55,286 bases of DNA, taken from contig JALUWT010000077.1 of the NCBI GenBank assembly GCA_027019325.1, forward strand, positions 1 through 55,286. Reading direction: 5' to 3'. The notes under the pieces were generated by a model. The model made no database searches, was not told the origin of the DNA, and was given only the letters and a program-made list of their open reading frames with translations. The DNA is from Sulfurimonas sp. GTDB lineage: Bacteria > Campylobacterota > Campylobacteria > Campylobacterales > Sulfurimonadaceae. Positions 1 through 8,120 of this stretch are shown piece by piece (position 1 is the first letter of the stretch; each line of letters begins with the position of its first letter). The position numbers and the translations under genes were made by a program.

Positions 1-261
1 AAGTTCTTTAAAGTTTATATCATTATCTAATAATAAGTGAGATGTTAAATTAGCACTACCAAATGTTAAATCAATAACTCTATCACAGTTAAATTTTTTT
101 AAGTCGTGAATATATCCAAAAAAAGCAGCTCTTTCTTGTGCAATGTCAGTCGGAACATAAAGTTTTAACTCATATCTTTTTGGCTCTTTACTACTATTTT
201 GATGATTAACAAATTCATCTATTTGTTTTAAAACTGCTGTCTTGGTAACTTCATTCACCAT
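1..261 (-). CDS. Third gene of the RM cluster, N-terminal fragment (87 codons visible)
   Basis: This open frame is missing from the ORF track because it runs off the left edge. It starts with ATG at 261, overlapping the 3' end of hsdS by 11 bases, which is typical of translational coupling. The fragment begins MVNEVTKTAVLKQIDEF and contains VIDLTFGSANLTSH. That stretch resembles the glycine-rich SAM-binding motif I (DxFxGxGNLT) of adenine methyltransferases, or the start of a restriction subunit. By position it would be the restriction or helicase subunit of the cluster. With only 87 residues visible the product cannot be named. Confidence 0.7.
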   Translation of the reverse strand, partial: MVNEVTKTAVLKQIDEFVNHQNSSKEPKRYELKLYVPTDIAQERAAFFGYIHDLKKFNCDRVIDLTFGSANLTSHLLLDNDINFKEL

Positions 262-1633
262 TAGACTGTCCTTTAAAAACTTCATTTAAAAATACTTTAT
301 CGAGCATGTTACTTTTATCTTGTACCGAATTGGCTAAATTTAACATCTTCTTTTTCCAGACATTAAATGTTCCTATGAACTCAGATAATATCTCTTGTAA
401 CTCATTCGAAGAGTAATTAGTTGTTATATCTGGGGTATTTATTGTATGTGTGCTCATATTCTCAACACTGGCAGTATTTTCTCCCCATTCATATTGAACA
501 TGATTTAAAATATTTAGCATAGAAAAATATAAATATAATGCATTGATATTATTTTCTGGAAGAATAGCTACATGATGTCTATCCATAGCAAATGGGAAAT
601 CTCTATAAAATACTTTTGTATCACCATCCTTATTAAAACTAACACAATTAATTCTTACCACATCGTCTTCATTGATAGCCTCAACATAGTATGCAATTGA
701 TTTATTCTTTACGGATCCAGTTGCAAGTGGTATATCACCTGGGTGAGATGTGTTGTATGATTTTATATAATGATTTTTGCCTTTTACAAATTTGAAATAA
801 TTTGTATCAGATAGTGATACAGAAATAAAATTAAAATCGCTACTGGTAACATTATATGATTTCAACTTAGCCCAATTATCAAACTGTTCTGAGATAAAGG
901 GATCTTTCATCTCAAAAACCTTGCTTAAAATAACTCTCGCTGTTTTACTAATATCATGTTTTAATAAAGTCATTTTGTGTGTAAGATTTTCTGTCTGAGC
1001 TTTTTGATAGTCTATAAATTCTACTATTGCTTCTTGAATCTCAAGTGAACTATAACCATCTACTGGCTCAGGAATCATTATTTTTATTTCTTTTTTGGAT
1101 TCATCATTTAGAGTCATTCCATTGTTGGTTTGAGTTCCATATTTTGGATATTCAATAATACAATTATATGCAACATATCTATTGTTAATATCTTTATTTA
1201 CAGTGAGAATATCAATTGCTTCATTACAATAAGCATGTTTATCAGAATTATAAATTTTTACCACACCAACAGTTAGTTTAAAAGATATAAGAATATCACC
1301 TTTTTTGATTGGGATTAGTTTTTCAGATTTACCTGTATTCTTTTTATCAACAGCATATCTAACTAATTCCATAGTTGTTTTTTCTTTTGTATTTGGATTG
1401 TCAATATATAAACCATCAATAGCATTCATATCAGAAACTTTAAACCAATCTATGTCACCTTCTGGATCTCTTTTTGGTGTAAACCCCATCCTTTTTATAC
1501 AAACCATCTCATCTGGATTATCTGAATAAATTCTTTTTGTTTTAAAAACAACATCATTCAAATCTAATTCAGTATATCTTCCAGTAGCTTTTTTATATTC
1601 CTCATATTTTTCAATAAGTGTAGGATTAAACAT
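251..1633 (-). CDS. hsdS: Type I restriction-modification specificity subunit (HsdS-like)
   Basis: HsdS sets which DNA sequence a type I restriction-modification complex recognises. The protein, about 460 residues, has two target-recognition halves. Each is followed by a helical conserved region: EIQEAIVEFIDYQKAQTE near the middle and ELQEILSEFIGTFNVWKKK near the C-terminus. The ORF track starts at 1672, but the ATG at 1633 has AGGAGA seven bases upstream and overlaps the hsdM stop by 8 bp, so it is the better start. The protein likely works with the HsdM encoded just upstream. Specificity cannot be read from sequence alone. The variable halves fit the usual pattern of recombining specificity domains. 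Confidence 0.82.
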   Translation of the reverse strand: MFNPTLIEKYEEYKKATGRYTELDLNDVVFKTKRIYSDNPDEMVCIKRMGFTPKRDPEGDIDWFKVSDMNAIDGLYIDNPNTKEKTTMELVRYAVDKKNTGKSEKLIPIKKGDILISFKLTVGVVKIYNSDKHAYCNEAIDILTVNKDINNRYVAYNCIIEYPKYGTQTNNGMTLNDESKKEIKIMIPEPVDGYSSLEIQEAIVEFIDYQKAQTENLTHKMTLLKHDISKTARVILSKVFEMKDPFISEQFDNWAKLKSYNVTSSDFNFISVSLSDTNYFKFVKGKNHYIKSYNTSHPGDIPLATGSVKNKSIAYYVEAINEDDVVRINCVSFNKDGDTKVFYRDFPFAMDRHHVAILPENNINALYLYFSMLNILNHVQYEWGENTASVENMSTHTINTPDITTNYSSNELQEILSEFIGTFNVWKKKMLNLANSVQDKSNMLDKVFLNEVFKGQSNGE

Positions 1634-3263
1634 GAAATATCTCCTGAACATTTTCGTATAGCTCACCCACAAGATCTTTTATTTCATTTTGCAATTGGGC
1701 TATATCTATATCTACATCTTCATTTTTAAAACCAATTTCCTTAGAAATCTCAATTCCATCACATTTGTTTCTAATTGTCTTACTAATATACTCATAATCT
1801 TTTTTAGCACTTAAATAATCTAATATTCTCTCGATGTCATCCTCAGAATAATAATGCTTCATTTTATCCTTAGAATATGGATGTGGAGAAAACAACTTAT
1901 CTTCTTTTGTATCTGCTTTTACAATTTTAATCGTCTTGTTAAAATTAGTATTTAAAAACCATAAATGAGAACTAATGTCTGTATTTGTAAACATTGCCTT
2001 TGGTTGTTCCAATACAGCTTTAACTATTCCCATATCAAATATGTGAGATCGTATTTTAGATTCACTTGATGAATCAGCTCCCGTAGATATTAATGTGCTT
2101 GAACTAATAATACAAGCAATTGCATCTTTATTGCGATTTTCTTTTTCCAGCTTCATCAAATTGATAATATGCTGCATAAATAAAAATTGTCCATCTGATT
2201 TTTTTGGTAAAACAACTTTACCTGTTTTATCATCTTTAATTACTTCAAAATTACTATTAACACTATTCATGTCTTCTACGATGATTTTATGGTCATGTTT
2301 CCAGTCAACACCAAACGGTGGATTAGCAATAATAAAGTTAAATGACTTGTCACTATTAATTTGTTTAGCAAATATAGGATTTGTTAAAGTGTTACCATAA
2401 GCGATTTGGTTTTCAATACCTTGACTTTTTCCATCAAGAGAAGTAATTTCTAAAAAGATTTTTGATAGCAACCAACTTTGACCATTATATTCTTGTCCAT
2501 ACACAGCAATTCTTTTCGCGGTTTTTTTTCTTTTTCCTGTTGGAGTTTTATTTAGGTTATTATCAAAGTAAATAGCTGATTCAATAACCATAGATCCAAC
2601 ACCACAAGTAGGATCATAGATAGCTATTTTTTCATCTTTGCGGATTGATTCTAAAGCAGATGCACAAGCTAAATGAATAATAGATTTTTGAGTAAAATGC
2701 TGACCTGTTAAAGTTCCGGATAGTTTTTTCATTCTAGCGATTGTTGTTTCATATAAATCTTTATATTTTTCCGATGGGTAATCAATAAAATTAGCTTTTT
2801 CAACATATATGTCTAATACCATTTCTAAATAACGAGGCTCTTCAAGCTCTTCAATATATTGAGATAATGTAAAGGTTTTTTTGTGATCCAAATATATCAG
2901 ACAGCTTTCTTCTACTGAGTTTTCCACACTGTCTTGTGCAGGAGTCATATAACTTGGCTGATTAAAATAAGAAAGATTAGAACCAAGATTTTTAATATCC
3001 GCAATGATATTCAAGAAAGTGTTTATTATGTTATCAGCTTCATACTCTTGATACTTGGCATCAGTAAGCCCAAATTTGTCTCTCCAGTCAAAGGTAAATT
3101 GAGTCTTCTTGTTATCAACGAGTAACTTTAATGCCATAAATGCAAGAATTCTCTGATCATAAACAGATTCATTAATACCGATTCCTCGAAGAATATCTGC
3201 ATATGCCCAATAGAAGTCACCTATCTTGTTTTCATCTTTTTTCATATCTGGTATCTTACTCAT
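1626..3263 (-). CDS. hsdM: N-6 adenine DNA methyltransferase, HsdM-like
   Basis: This enzyme transfers a methyl group from SAM to adenine in the site chosen by HsdS, protecting self DNA. The 545-residue protein shows SAM motif I as DPTCGVGSMV near residue 218 and the catalytic N6-adenine motif IANPPFG near residue 310. The N-terminal 150 residues resemble the helical HsdM_N domain, with KLSGTLTGQHFTQKSI just before the methylase core, where HsdM proteins have a similar segment. It lies between a small HTH gene (14 bp upstream) and hsdS (8 bp overlap), forming an operon. The cluster sits inside the transposon and is likely cargo. Confidence 0.9.
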   Translation of the reverse strand: MSKIPDMKKDENKIGDFYWAYADILRGIGINESVYDQRILAFMALKLLVDNKKTQFTFDWRDKFGLTDAKYQEYEADNIINTFLNIIADIKNLGSNLSYFNQPSYMTPAQDSVENSVEESCLIYLDHKKTFTLSQYIEELEEPRYLEMVLDIYVEKANFIDYPSEKYKDLYETTIARMKKLSGTLTGQHFTQKSIIHLACASALESIRKDEKIAIYDPTCGVGSMVIESAIYFDNNLNKTPTGKRKKTAKRIAVYGQEYNGQSWLLSKIFLEITSLDGKSQGIENQIAYGNTLTNPIFAKQINSDKSFNFIIANPPFGVDWKHDHKIIVEDMNSVNSNFEVIKDDKTGKVVLPKKSDGQFLFMQHIINLMKLEKENRNKDAIACIISSSTLISTGADSSSESKIRSHIFDMGIVKAVLEQPKAMFTNTDISSHLWFLNTNFNKTIKIVKADTKEDKLFSPHPYSKDKMKHYYSEDDIERILDYLSAKKDYEYISKTIRNKCDGIEISKEIGFKNEDVDIDIAQLQNEIKDLVGELYENVQEIFHV

Positions 3264-3276
3264 AATTTATCCTTAA

Positions 3277-3510
3277 CTAGCAATTTTCTTTCCATTTTTT
3301 AACAATTTTTACAATATCAGCATCATCCATCATCGATAGTAAGCACATAATGTTATTTACAGCTTTAGGGTTTAGTGTCCCTTGCATATATTTTTGATAA
3401 GTTCCTGCCGAACAATGAATTCTTGCTGCCATCTCTTTTTGGGTAATTTTCTTACCTTCTTTTGAGACAATACTGCCGTGTATTGAAATAAATAATGACT
3501 TCATGTTCAT
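3277..3510 (-). CDS. Small HTH protein, possible RM controller
   Basis: The protein has 77 residues, or 75 if the second ATG at 3504 is used; that ATG has better spacing from GGAAGAG. It contains ITQKEMAARIHCSAGTYQKYM, which fits a Cro/C1-type helix-turn-helix (helix 2 QKEMAARI, recognition helix SAGTYQKYM). It is the first gene of the hsdM-hsdS operon and ends 14 bp before hsdM. Small HTH proteins in this place often act as controller proteins that time expression of restriction genes; that role here is inferred. An inverted repeat just upstream could be its operator. Confidence 0.65.
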   Translation of the reverse strand: MNMKSLFISIHGSIVSKEGKKITQKEMAARIHCSAGTYQKYMQGTLNPKAVNNIMCLLSMMDDADIVKIVKKWKENC

Positions 3511-3523
3511 TGCTCTTCCTATA

Positions 3524-3560
3524 AAATAACTATACTAATTATATCATAAAATAGTTATTT
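3524..3560. promoter_or_regulatory. Inverted repeat upstream of the RM HTH gene
   Basis: Perfect 10-base arms AAATAACTAT and ATAGTTATTT are separated by 17 bases. They start 14 bases from the HTH gene start codon. The position fits an operator for self-regulation by the HTH protein. It could also be chance symmetry in AT-rich DNA. Confidence 0.4.
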
Positions 3561-3755
3561 ATCTCTTTTAAATAATGTAAATCATTATTATAGTTATTAT
3601 ATTTAGCATATAAATATAAATCATAATGATTTTTATATGTATTATTAGTATTATAATAGTGATTATACTATGAAATTTTTGAATTAATTAAAAAAAAATG
3701 ATGTGTAATTTTTACTTTGATTGGACTATTACTTTAAAATAGTACATATTATAAT

Positions 3756-3771
3756 GATAAAAATATTTATC
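3756..3771. promoter_or_regulatory. Putative CapW operator upstream of capW
   Basis: The core GATAAA-AATA-TTTATC is an inverted repeat centred about 53 bases before the capW start, with flanking GTACA/TGTAC half-sites. A second copy of the core lies at 4766-4781. CapW repressors of CBASS are known to bind palindromes in their own promoters; assigning this site to CapW is an inference. Confidence 0.55.
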
Positions 3772-3816
3772 ACTATTATTGTACAATCAATAAAAGCAAC
3801 TTGAAAAGGTCAATAT

Positions 3817-4767
3817 ATGGCAAAGAAGATTGAAGAGATACTTCCAAAGATTTTAAGAGATTTATCTAATGGAATAGCCATATCTACTGTTGAAGTTGAG
3901 AAAAAATATGGCTTTAGTGCAAGTGGAGTTAGAAATCATCTAAGAACACTAGAGCAAAGATTTTATAAGAATTGTTTCAAATATGATGGTAGTACAAAAA
4001 AATGGGTTGCTACGGATAGAGGATTTTTAACAAGAGAACTTTTAGAACCAGAAGAGGTAATTGTTTTAAACGGTATATATCGTAATAAAGATAGATTAGG
4101 TAGCTCTTTATCAAAAACACATGAAAATATGGTTGAGAGCTATTTAAAGAGAACTAAGAGCTATATTTTTAAGCAACATATAGCAGAAGATGTAACTGAA
4201 GATATGGAACAGGTTTTTGCCATATTTAAAAGAGCGATAAGTTCCAAAAATATAGTTGAACTAGATTACCCTTCAAAAGGTGCTTTGAAAACGAGAAGAG
4301 TATTCCCATATAAAATTGTGTACATAGAATATTATTGGTATCTGATATGTTATGAAGAAAACAAGAAAATAAAATCATTTCGTTTATCTCTTATACAATC
4401 TCCTCGCATACTCGATGAAGTGTATAAATATGATTTTGAAAATGTTAATTTGAGGCTAAAGTTAGCGATGAACGCTTATGTTGATTTTGAAGAGCCCATA
4501 AATACTGTTGACATTTTAGTAGCTAATCATCTTGTAAATCACATAGAGATAGCTTCATACTTTATGGCATGGAGAAAAACAGAGTATGTTACAGAAATTA
4601 ATAAAGTAAAGTATAGAAGATTTGAAGTGAATACTACTAACCCTAACTATAATGATATTATCCCTACAATTTTAAAATATATGCCACATATGCTTGTTGA
4701 GTCTCACGATGAATTAAAAGAAGCGATTGAAGAAAGGATGACAATTTATCAAAATAGTTACAAATGA
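3817..4767 (+). CDS. capW: WYL-domain transcriptional regulator of CBASS (CapW)
   Basis: CapW proteins repress CBASS operons until phage infection. This 316-residue protein has an N-terminal winged HTH (about residues 1-65, with VEKKYGFSASGVRNHLRTL). A middle segment follows, then a WYL domain near residues 125-205 containing the literal motif YYWYLICYEE followed by a conserved KSFRLSLI. The C-terminal part fits the WCX extension. It lies 128 bp upstream of the CD-NTase on the same strand. Inverted repeats flank the gene on both sides, consistent with control of itself and of the operon. The ligand bound by the WYL domain is unknown. Confidence 0.87.
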   Translation: MAKKIEEILPKILRDLSNGIAISTVEVEKKYGFSASGVRNHLRTLEQRFYKNCFKYDGSTKKWVATDRGFLTRELLEPEEVIVLNGIYRNKDRLGSSLSKTHENMVESYLKRTKSYIFKQHIAEDVTEDMEQVFAIFKRAISSKNIVELDYPSKGALKTRRVFPYKIVYIEYYWYLICYEENKKIKSFRLSLIQSPRILDEVYKYDFENVNLRLKLAMNAYVDFEEPINTVDILVANHLVNHIEIASYFMAWRKTEYVTEINKVKYRRFEVNTTNPNYNDIIPTILKYMPHMLVESHDELKEAIEERMTIYQNSYK

Positions 4768-4781
4768 TAAATATTTTTATC
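4766..4781. promoter_or_regulatory. Second putative CapW operator, before the CBASS operon
   Basis: GATAAA-TATT-TTTATC repeats the core seen at 3756-3771, differing only in the 4-base centre, and overlaps the capW stop codon. Both copies are followed by a similar tract ending in ACAATA or ACAATC. It lies upstream of a TATAAT box at 4860-4865 that could drive the CD-NTase gene. Confidence 0.55.
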
Positions 4782-4859
4782 GTTACATACTATACAATAC
4801 ATGATAGGTTTAAAATATTAGACAAATAAACACATTTATAGAAGCAGAACTCTGTTTAC

Positions 4860-4865
4860 TATAAT
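4860..4865 (+). promoter_or_regulatory. Candidate -10 box for the CBASS operon
   Basis: A TATAAT lies 30 bases before the CD-NTase start, with a strong ribosome site (TGGAGG) between. No good -35 box is visible, which is common in Campylobacterota promoters. Confidence 0.4.
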
Positions 4866-4895
4866 TGGAAATTTTAATCTAGATGGAGGATTATA

Positions 4896-5909
4896 ATGGC
4901 AAAGTTACAAAAAGAGTTCGGAAAATTTCATGAAGAAATAAAGCTCAAGAAATTTGATGAAAATAAAGATCTTAGAGAGAAAAGAGATTTACTTTTTAAA
5001 GATCTCAGAGAGGGTCTTAAAGACAAAAACATCCCAGGTACAACTAAAAAATTAACTTTCAGGGAAATTAATCAAGGTTCTTATTCTATGAATACGGGGA
5101 TTAAGCCTCAAAACGAAGATTATGATATTGATATAGGAGCTGTATTTAATATAACTAATGATGAGTATAACTCCGCAGAGTTAAAAAAGCTTGTGAGAGA
5201 TGCGCTAAATAAAGGAAATAGAACAGTTGTTTATAATCGTCCATGTTTAACCGTTGAGTATAAAACGGAAGATTATCATGTAGATTTAGCTGTATACTCT
5301 GAAAATAATGATGATATCCATATTGCTTGGGGAAAGGAGTTTTCGAGTGAAAAAATATGGTATAAGTCTGAACCTGAAGAGCTTACAACTTGGGTGTCTG
5401 ATGTATCTACTGTTGATGATGAATCTGCACAGTTTAGACGTAGTGTAAGATATCTTAAAAAATGGAAAGAAAAACATTTTTCAGCGAGTGGAAATAATGC
5501 ACCGCCATCTATTGGATTAACAATTCAAGCAAGGAAGGCTTTTAGCAGTTATGCCGCATATGATAATAATTATGACTTAACAGCACTAATAAGAGTTGTA
5601 ACATATATTAAGCAGGAATTTTCATCAAAATACGATTCTGATTCAGAAGTGTGGAAAGAGAGTATATCTGTAGCATTACCTGTTCAACCCTATAAAAATG
5701 TTTATTATAAAATGTCTTTAACCCAGCAAGATAATTTTTATAATAAAATATGCGACTTATTAGAACTTCTTGAAGCTGTAGATGCAGAAGAGTCAGATTT
5801 TGAAGCTAGTAAACTACTACAAAAGATTTTTGGAACTGATTTTCCACTTGCAGATGATATAAGAGCTTCAGAAAAAGCTCCATATGTAACTACAGGTCAG
5901 AATGCGTGA
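4896..5909 (+). CDS. CBASS CD-NTase (cGAS/DncV-like nucleotidyltransferase)
   Basis: On phage infection this enzyme makes a cyclic oligonucleotide that activates the effector. The 337-residue protein has the polymerase-beta-type motif GSYSMNTGIKP followed by DYDIDIG (residues about 61-80), giving the GS motif and two metal-binding aspartates. The third aspartate is in YHVDLAVYS near residue 129. A helical OAS1_C-like region follows. The exposed C-terminal tail ends TTGQNA and would be the part conjugated by Cap2. Its stop overlaps the Cap2 start by 4 bp (GTGA). A SAVED effector downstream suggests a cyclic di- or trinucleotide product, but the exact product cannot be read. Confidence 0.92.
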   Translation: MAKLQKEFGKFHEEIKLKKFDENKDLREKRDLLFKDLREGLKDKNIPGTTKKLTFREINQGSYSMNTGIKPQNEDYDIDIGAVFNITNDEYNSAELKKLVRDALNKGNRTVVYNRPCLTVEYKTEDYHVDLAVYSENNDDIHIAWGKEFSSEKIWYKSEPEELTTWVSDVSTVDDESAQFRRSVRYLKKWKEKHFSASGNNAPPSIGLTIQARKAFSSYAAYDNNYDLTALIRVVTYIKQEFSSKYDSDSEVWKESISVALPVQPYKNVYYKMSLTQQDNFYNKICDLLELLEAVDAEESDFEASKLLQKIFGTDFPLADDIRASEKAPYVTTGQNA

Positions 5910-7636
5910 CAGAGGATGAGATTGATACTTTAGTTTCTAAAGTATCATTATCAATAGTATTATCATATAAAAAGTCAGAAGAAAATAAGAGATATAATTT
6001 TGCACTTAAAGGTAGAAAAAGAGTCTGGAATATTTCATTGGATTTTCCCAATGACTTTCCTAAAAGTTTCCCAATAGTAAAGCTATTAGATATGTCTGAA
6101 GTTGGAAAAGTGGCACATGTTAATTCTGTTTGTACAGTTTGTATAGAAGAAAGTGACAGTGTACTTATTAATCATTATGAAGCAGTAAAAGTTCTAGAAC
6201 ACTATCTAGAAGATATTAAAACTTCTTTGGATAATTTTAGCTTAAGAGCATATCAGTATCAATTAATGGATGAATATGAAGGGTATTTTAACGCTAGTTT
6301 AGTAGATAGTGTAAATTCATTTTACAAAGCCACTGAAACATTAGAGTATGTATATTTGAAAGTGACACAGGTTTTAAAGAATAAAGATATATTTAATAGG
6401 GCACAAAGATATGATTATCCTGCCCTTATTTTAGATATGGATAATCTAGCCCCAAAAAACTATAGTAATGTGAAAAATATTAATGCAACAACTATAAAAG
6501 CTATTCATATACCATTGTTTAAACAAATTCTACCACCATCAAATGCAGAAAAAATATCATTGAGTTATTTGTATAATATTATCAAAAATATCACTTCAGA
6601 GAATCGAAATATTTTAGATATATTTTTAACAAAAGAAAAAGAAAAAAGACAATTTTTTGTTCTATTAAGCTTACCAAGAACAGAGAATGAAAGAACACAA
6701 TTATTATTAGAGTTTAGTTCAAAAAATAAATTAAAGCATCCTTTAACGGAACCCTCCGATGATTGGTTTATTGATTTATATTTTATAAACAGGCATAATC
6801 AAGAGTACTTACTTGAGAGGGGCGGTGCTGAAAATAGTTTACAAAATAAACATGTGACCATAGTAGGCTGTGGTTCAGTAGGTGGAGAAATTGCATATAT
6901 GTTGGCTAAAGCAGGTATTGGTAATTTAACATTGGTTGATAATGATAAATTACATCCTGACAATATTTACAGACATAGACTTGGTGGAAATATGATTAAT
7001 TATCTACCTAATAAAAAAACTGGAAAAGTAAAGCAATATAGTAAAACATTAGTATTAAAAAATTCATTAGAAAAAGATTTACCGCATATCAATGTTGATA
7101 TCAGATCAAAAAAGTTTGAGCAAGTATTAGATGAAGATTTTGTAAATGAATCAGACATGATAATAGTCGCTATAGGTTCTCCTATGCCAAGTTTTACAAT
7201 AAATGAAGAACTAAAAAAATTAGGAATTAATAAAGTAATTTTTTGTTGGAATGAACCAGCAAGTTATGGTGGTCATATAGTGCAACTGAACCTTCAGGAA
7301 TGTTGCTTACAGTGTCTTTACACATCAGACGATACTGGAGAGTTAGGAATATCTAAATTAGCTTTAGTAAAACCATCTCCAAAGATTTCAAAAAACTTAA
7401 CTGGGTGTGGAGGTGTATTTACACCTTTCTCATATTTAGATTCTTCCCAAACTGCTTTATTGGCATCTAAACAATGTGTTCGTGCCTTACAGACAGAGCT
7501 GGACTCCACTGCAATTAGCTGGAAAGATGAGGGAAATGGTATGTTAGAAACAACACAAAGATATGAAGATATTAATACCGTTGAGATGTCTTCTATCCAA
7601 TGTTCAGTAAAATGCAAGGTATGTAATAATGGATAA
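5906..7636 (+). CDS. cap2: CBASS Cap2, fused E2-E1 ubiquitin-transfer-like protein
   Basis: Cap2 conjugates the C-terminus of the CD-NTase to a target and primes it for signalling. The N-terminal E2-like domain (residues 1-160) contains HVNSVCTVCIEE with the candidate E2 cysteine (C76 or C79). The C-terminal E1-like ThiF domain starts near residue 310 with the nucleotide-binding motif VTIVGCGSVGGEIA. It continues with LVDNDKLHPDNIYRH and a C-terminal part holding GCGGVFTPF and several CxxC pairs. The start is GTG, overlapping the CD-NTase stop. The two-domain length of 576 residues is typical for Cap2 of type II CBASS. Confidence 0.92.
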   Translation: MTEDEIDTLVSKVSLSIVLSYKKSEENKRYNFALKGRKRVWNISLDFPNDFPKSFPIVKLLDMSEVGKVAHVNSVCTVCIEESDSVLINHYEAVKVLEHYLEDIKTSLDNFSLRAYQYQLMDEYEGYFNASLVDSVNSFYKATETLEYVYLKVTQVLKNKDIFNRAQRYDYPALILDMDNLAPKNYSNVKNINATTIKAIHIPLFKQILPPSNAEKISLSYLYNIIKNITSENRNILDIFLTKEKEKRQFFVLLSLPRTENERTQLLLEFSSKNKLKHPLTEPSDDWFIDLYFINRHNQEYLLERGGAENSLQNKHVTIVGCGSVGGEIAYMLAKAGIGNLTLVDNDKLHPDNIYRHRLGGNMINYLPNKKTGKVKQYSKTLVLKNSLEKDLPHINVDIRSKKFEQVLDEDFVNESDMIIVAIGSPMPSFTINEELKKLGINKVIFCWNEPASYGGHIVQLNLQECCLQCLYTSDDTGELGISKLALVKPSPKISKNLTGCGGVFTPFSYLDSSQTALLASKQCVRALQTELDSTAISWKDEGNGMLETTQRYEDINTVEMSSIQCSVKCKVCNNG

Positions 7637-8120
7637 CTCATGGGAAATAGAAATAAAAGGCATTGGACTACTTAAGATATCAGGTGAGCTTATTGAACAA
7701 TTAAAAGCATATCAGCAGCTCTCCACAGGTCAACTAGAATCTGGTGGTGTTCTTATAGGCAGTTTTTTGAATTCTGGCGGATACCTGATTATTAACAAAT
7801 TTACTCCACCACAAAATAATGATAAGCAGGGTAGATATCTTTTTTACCGCTCAAATGAGCATAATAAAGTTGTTAAAATAATTTGGGAAAAATCAAGTCA
7901 CATTTCAACATATGTAGGGTTATGGCATACACACGCTGAACCAATTCCTAGCTATTCTTCTCAAGATAAAAAAGATTGGAATGATACTCTTAATCAATCT
8001 GAATATGAGGGGAATAAATTATTTTTTTTTATCGTAGGACAAAGACATATAAGATGTTGGATGGGAATAAAAAAGATGTTTAGAAATAAAATAGAATTAA
8101 TAGGAGAAATACATGTTTGA
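7629..8120 (+). CDS. cap3: CBASS Cap3, JAMM/JAB-family deconjugating protease
   Basis: Cap3 is a zinc metalloprotease that removes CD-NTase from Cap2-made conjugates and so tunes the response. The 163-residue protein has the JAMM signature: a glutamate in QLESGGVLIG near residue 37, then WHTHAEPIPSYSSQDKKDW near residues 97-115 (HxH, serine and aspartate). It overlaps cap2 by 8 bp at the start and the effector gene by 8 bp at the end, so the operon is tightly coupled. Length and motif spacing are complete. Confidence 0.92.
   Translation: MDNSWEIEIKGIGLLKISGELIEQLKAYQQLSTGQLESGGVLIGSFLNSGGYLIINKFTPPQNNDKQGRYLFYRSNEHNKVVKIIWEKSSHISTYVGLWHTHAEPIPSYSSQDKKDWNDTLNQSEYEGNKLFFFIVGQRHIRCWMGIKKMFRNKIELIGEIHV

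Larger units (their letters stand above)
3511..3816. promoter_or_regulatory. Divergent intergenic region between the RM and CBASS operons
   Basis: This is a 306-bp, extremely AT-rich region with no gene. It separates two divergent defence operons and must hold both promoters. Several inverted repeats are visible: AAATAACTAT/ATAGTTATTT (3524-3560) close to the HTH gene, a near-perfect AAATCATAATGATTT palindrome around 3625, and GATAAA-N4-TTTATC at 3756-3771 close to capW. The low complexity makes exact -10 and -35 assignment unreliable. Confidence 0.6.

Noticed and set aside
1305-3125. Plus-strand ORFs inside hsdS and hsdM
   Set aside because: They are short, lack motifs and lie opposite genes with clear conserved motifs.
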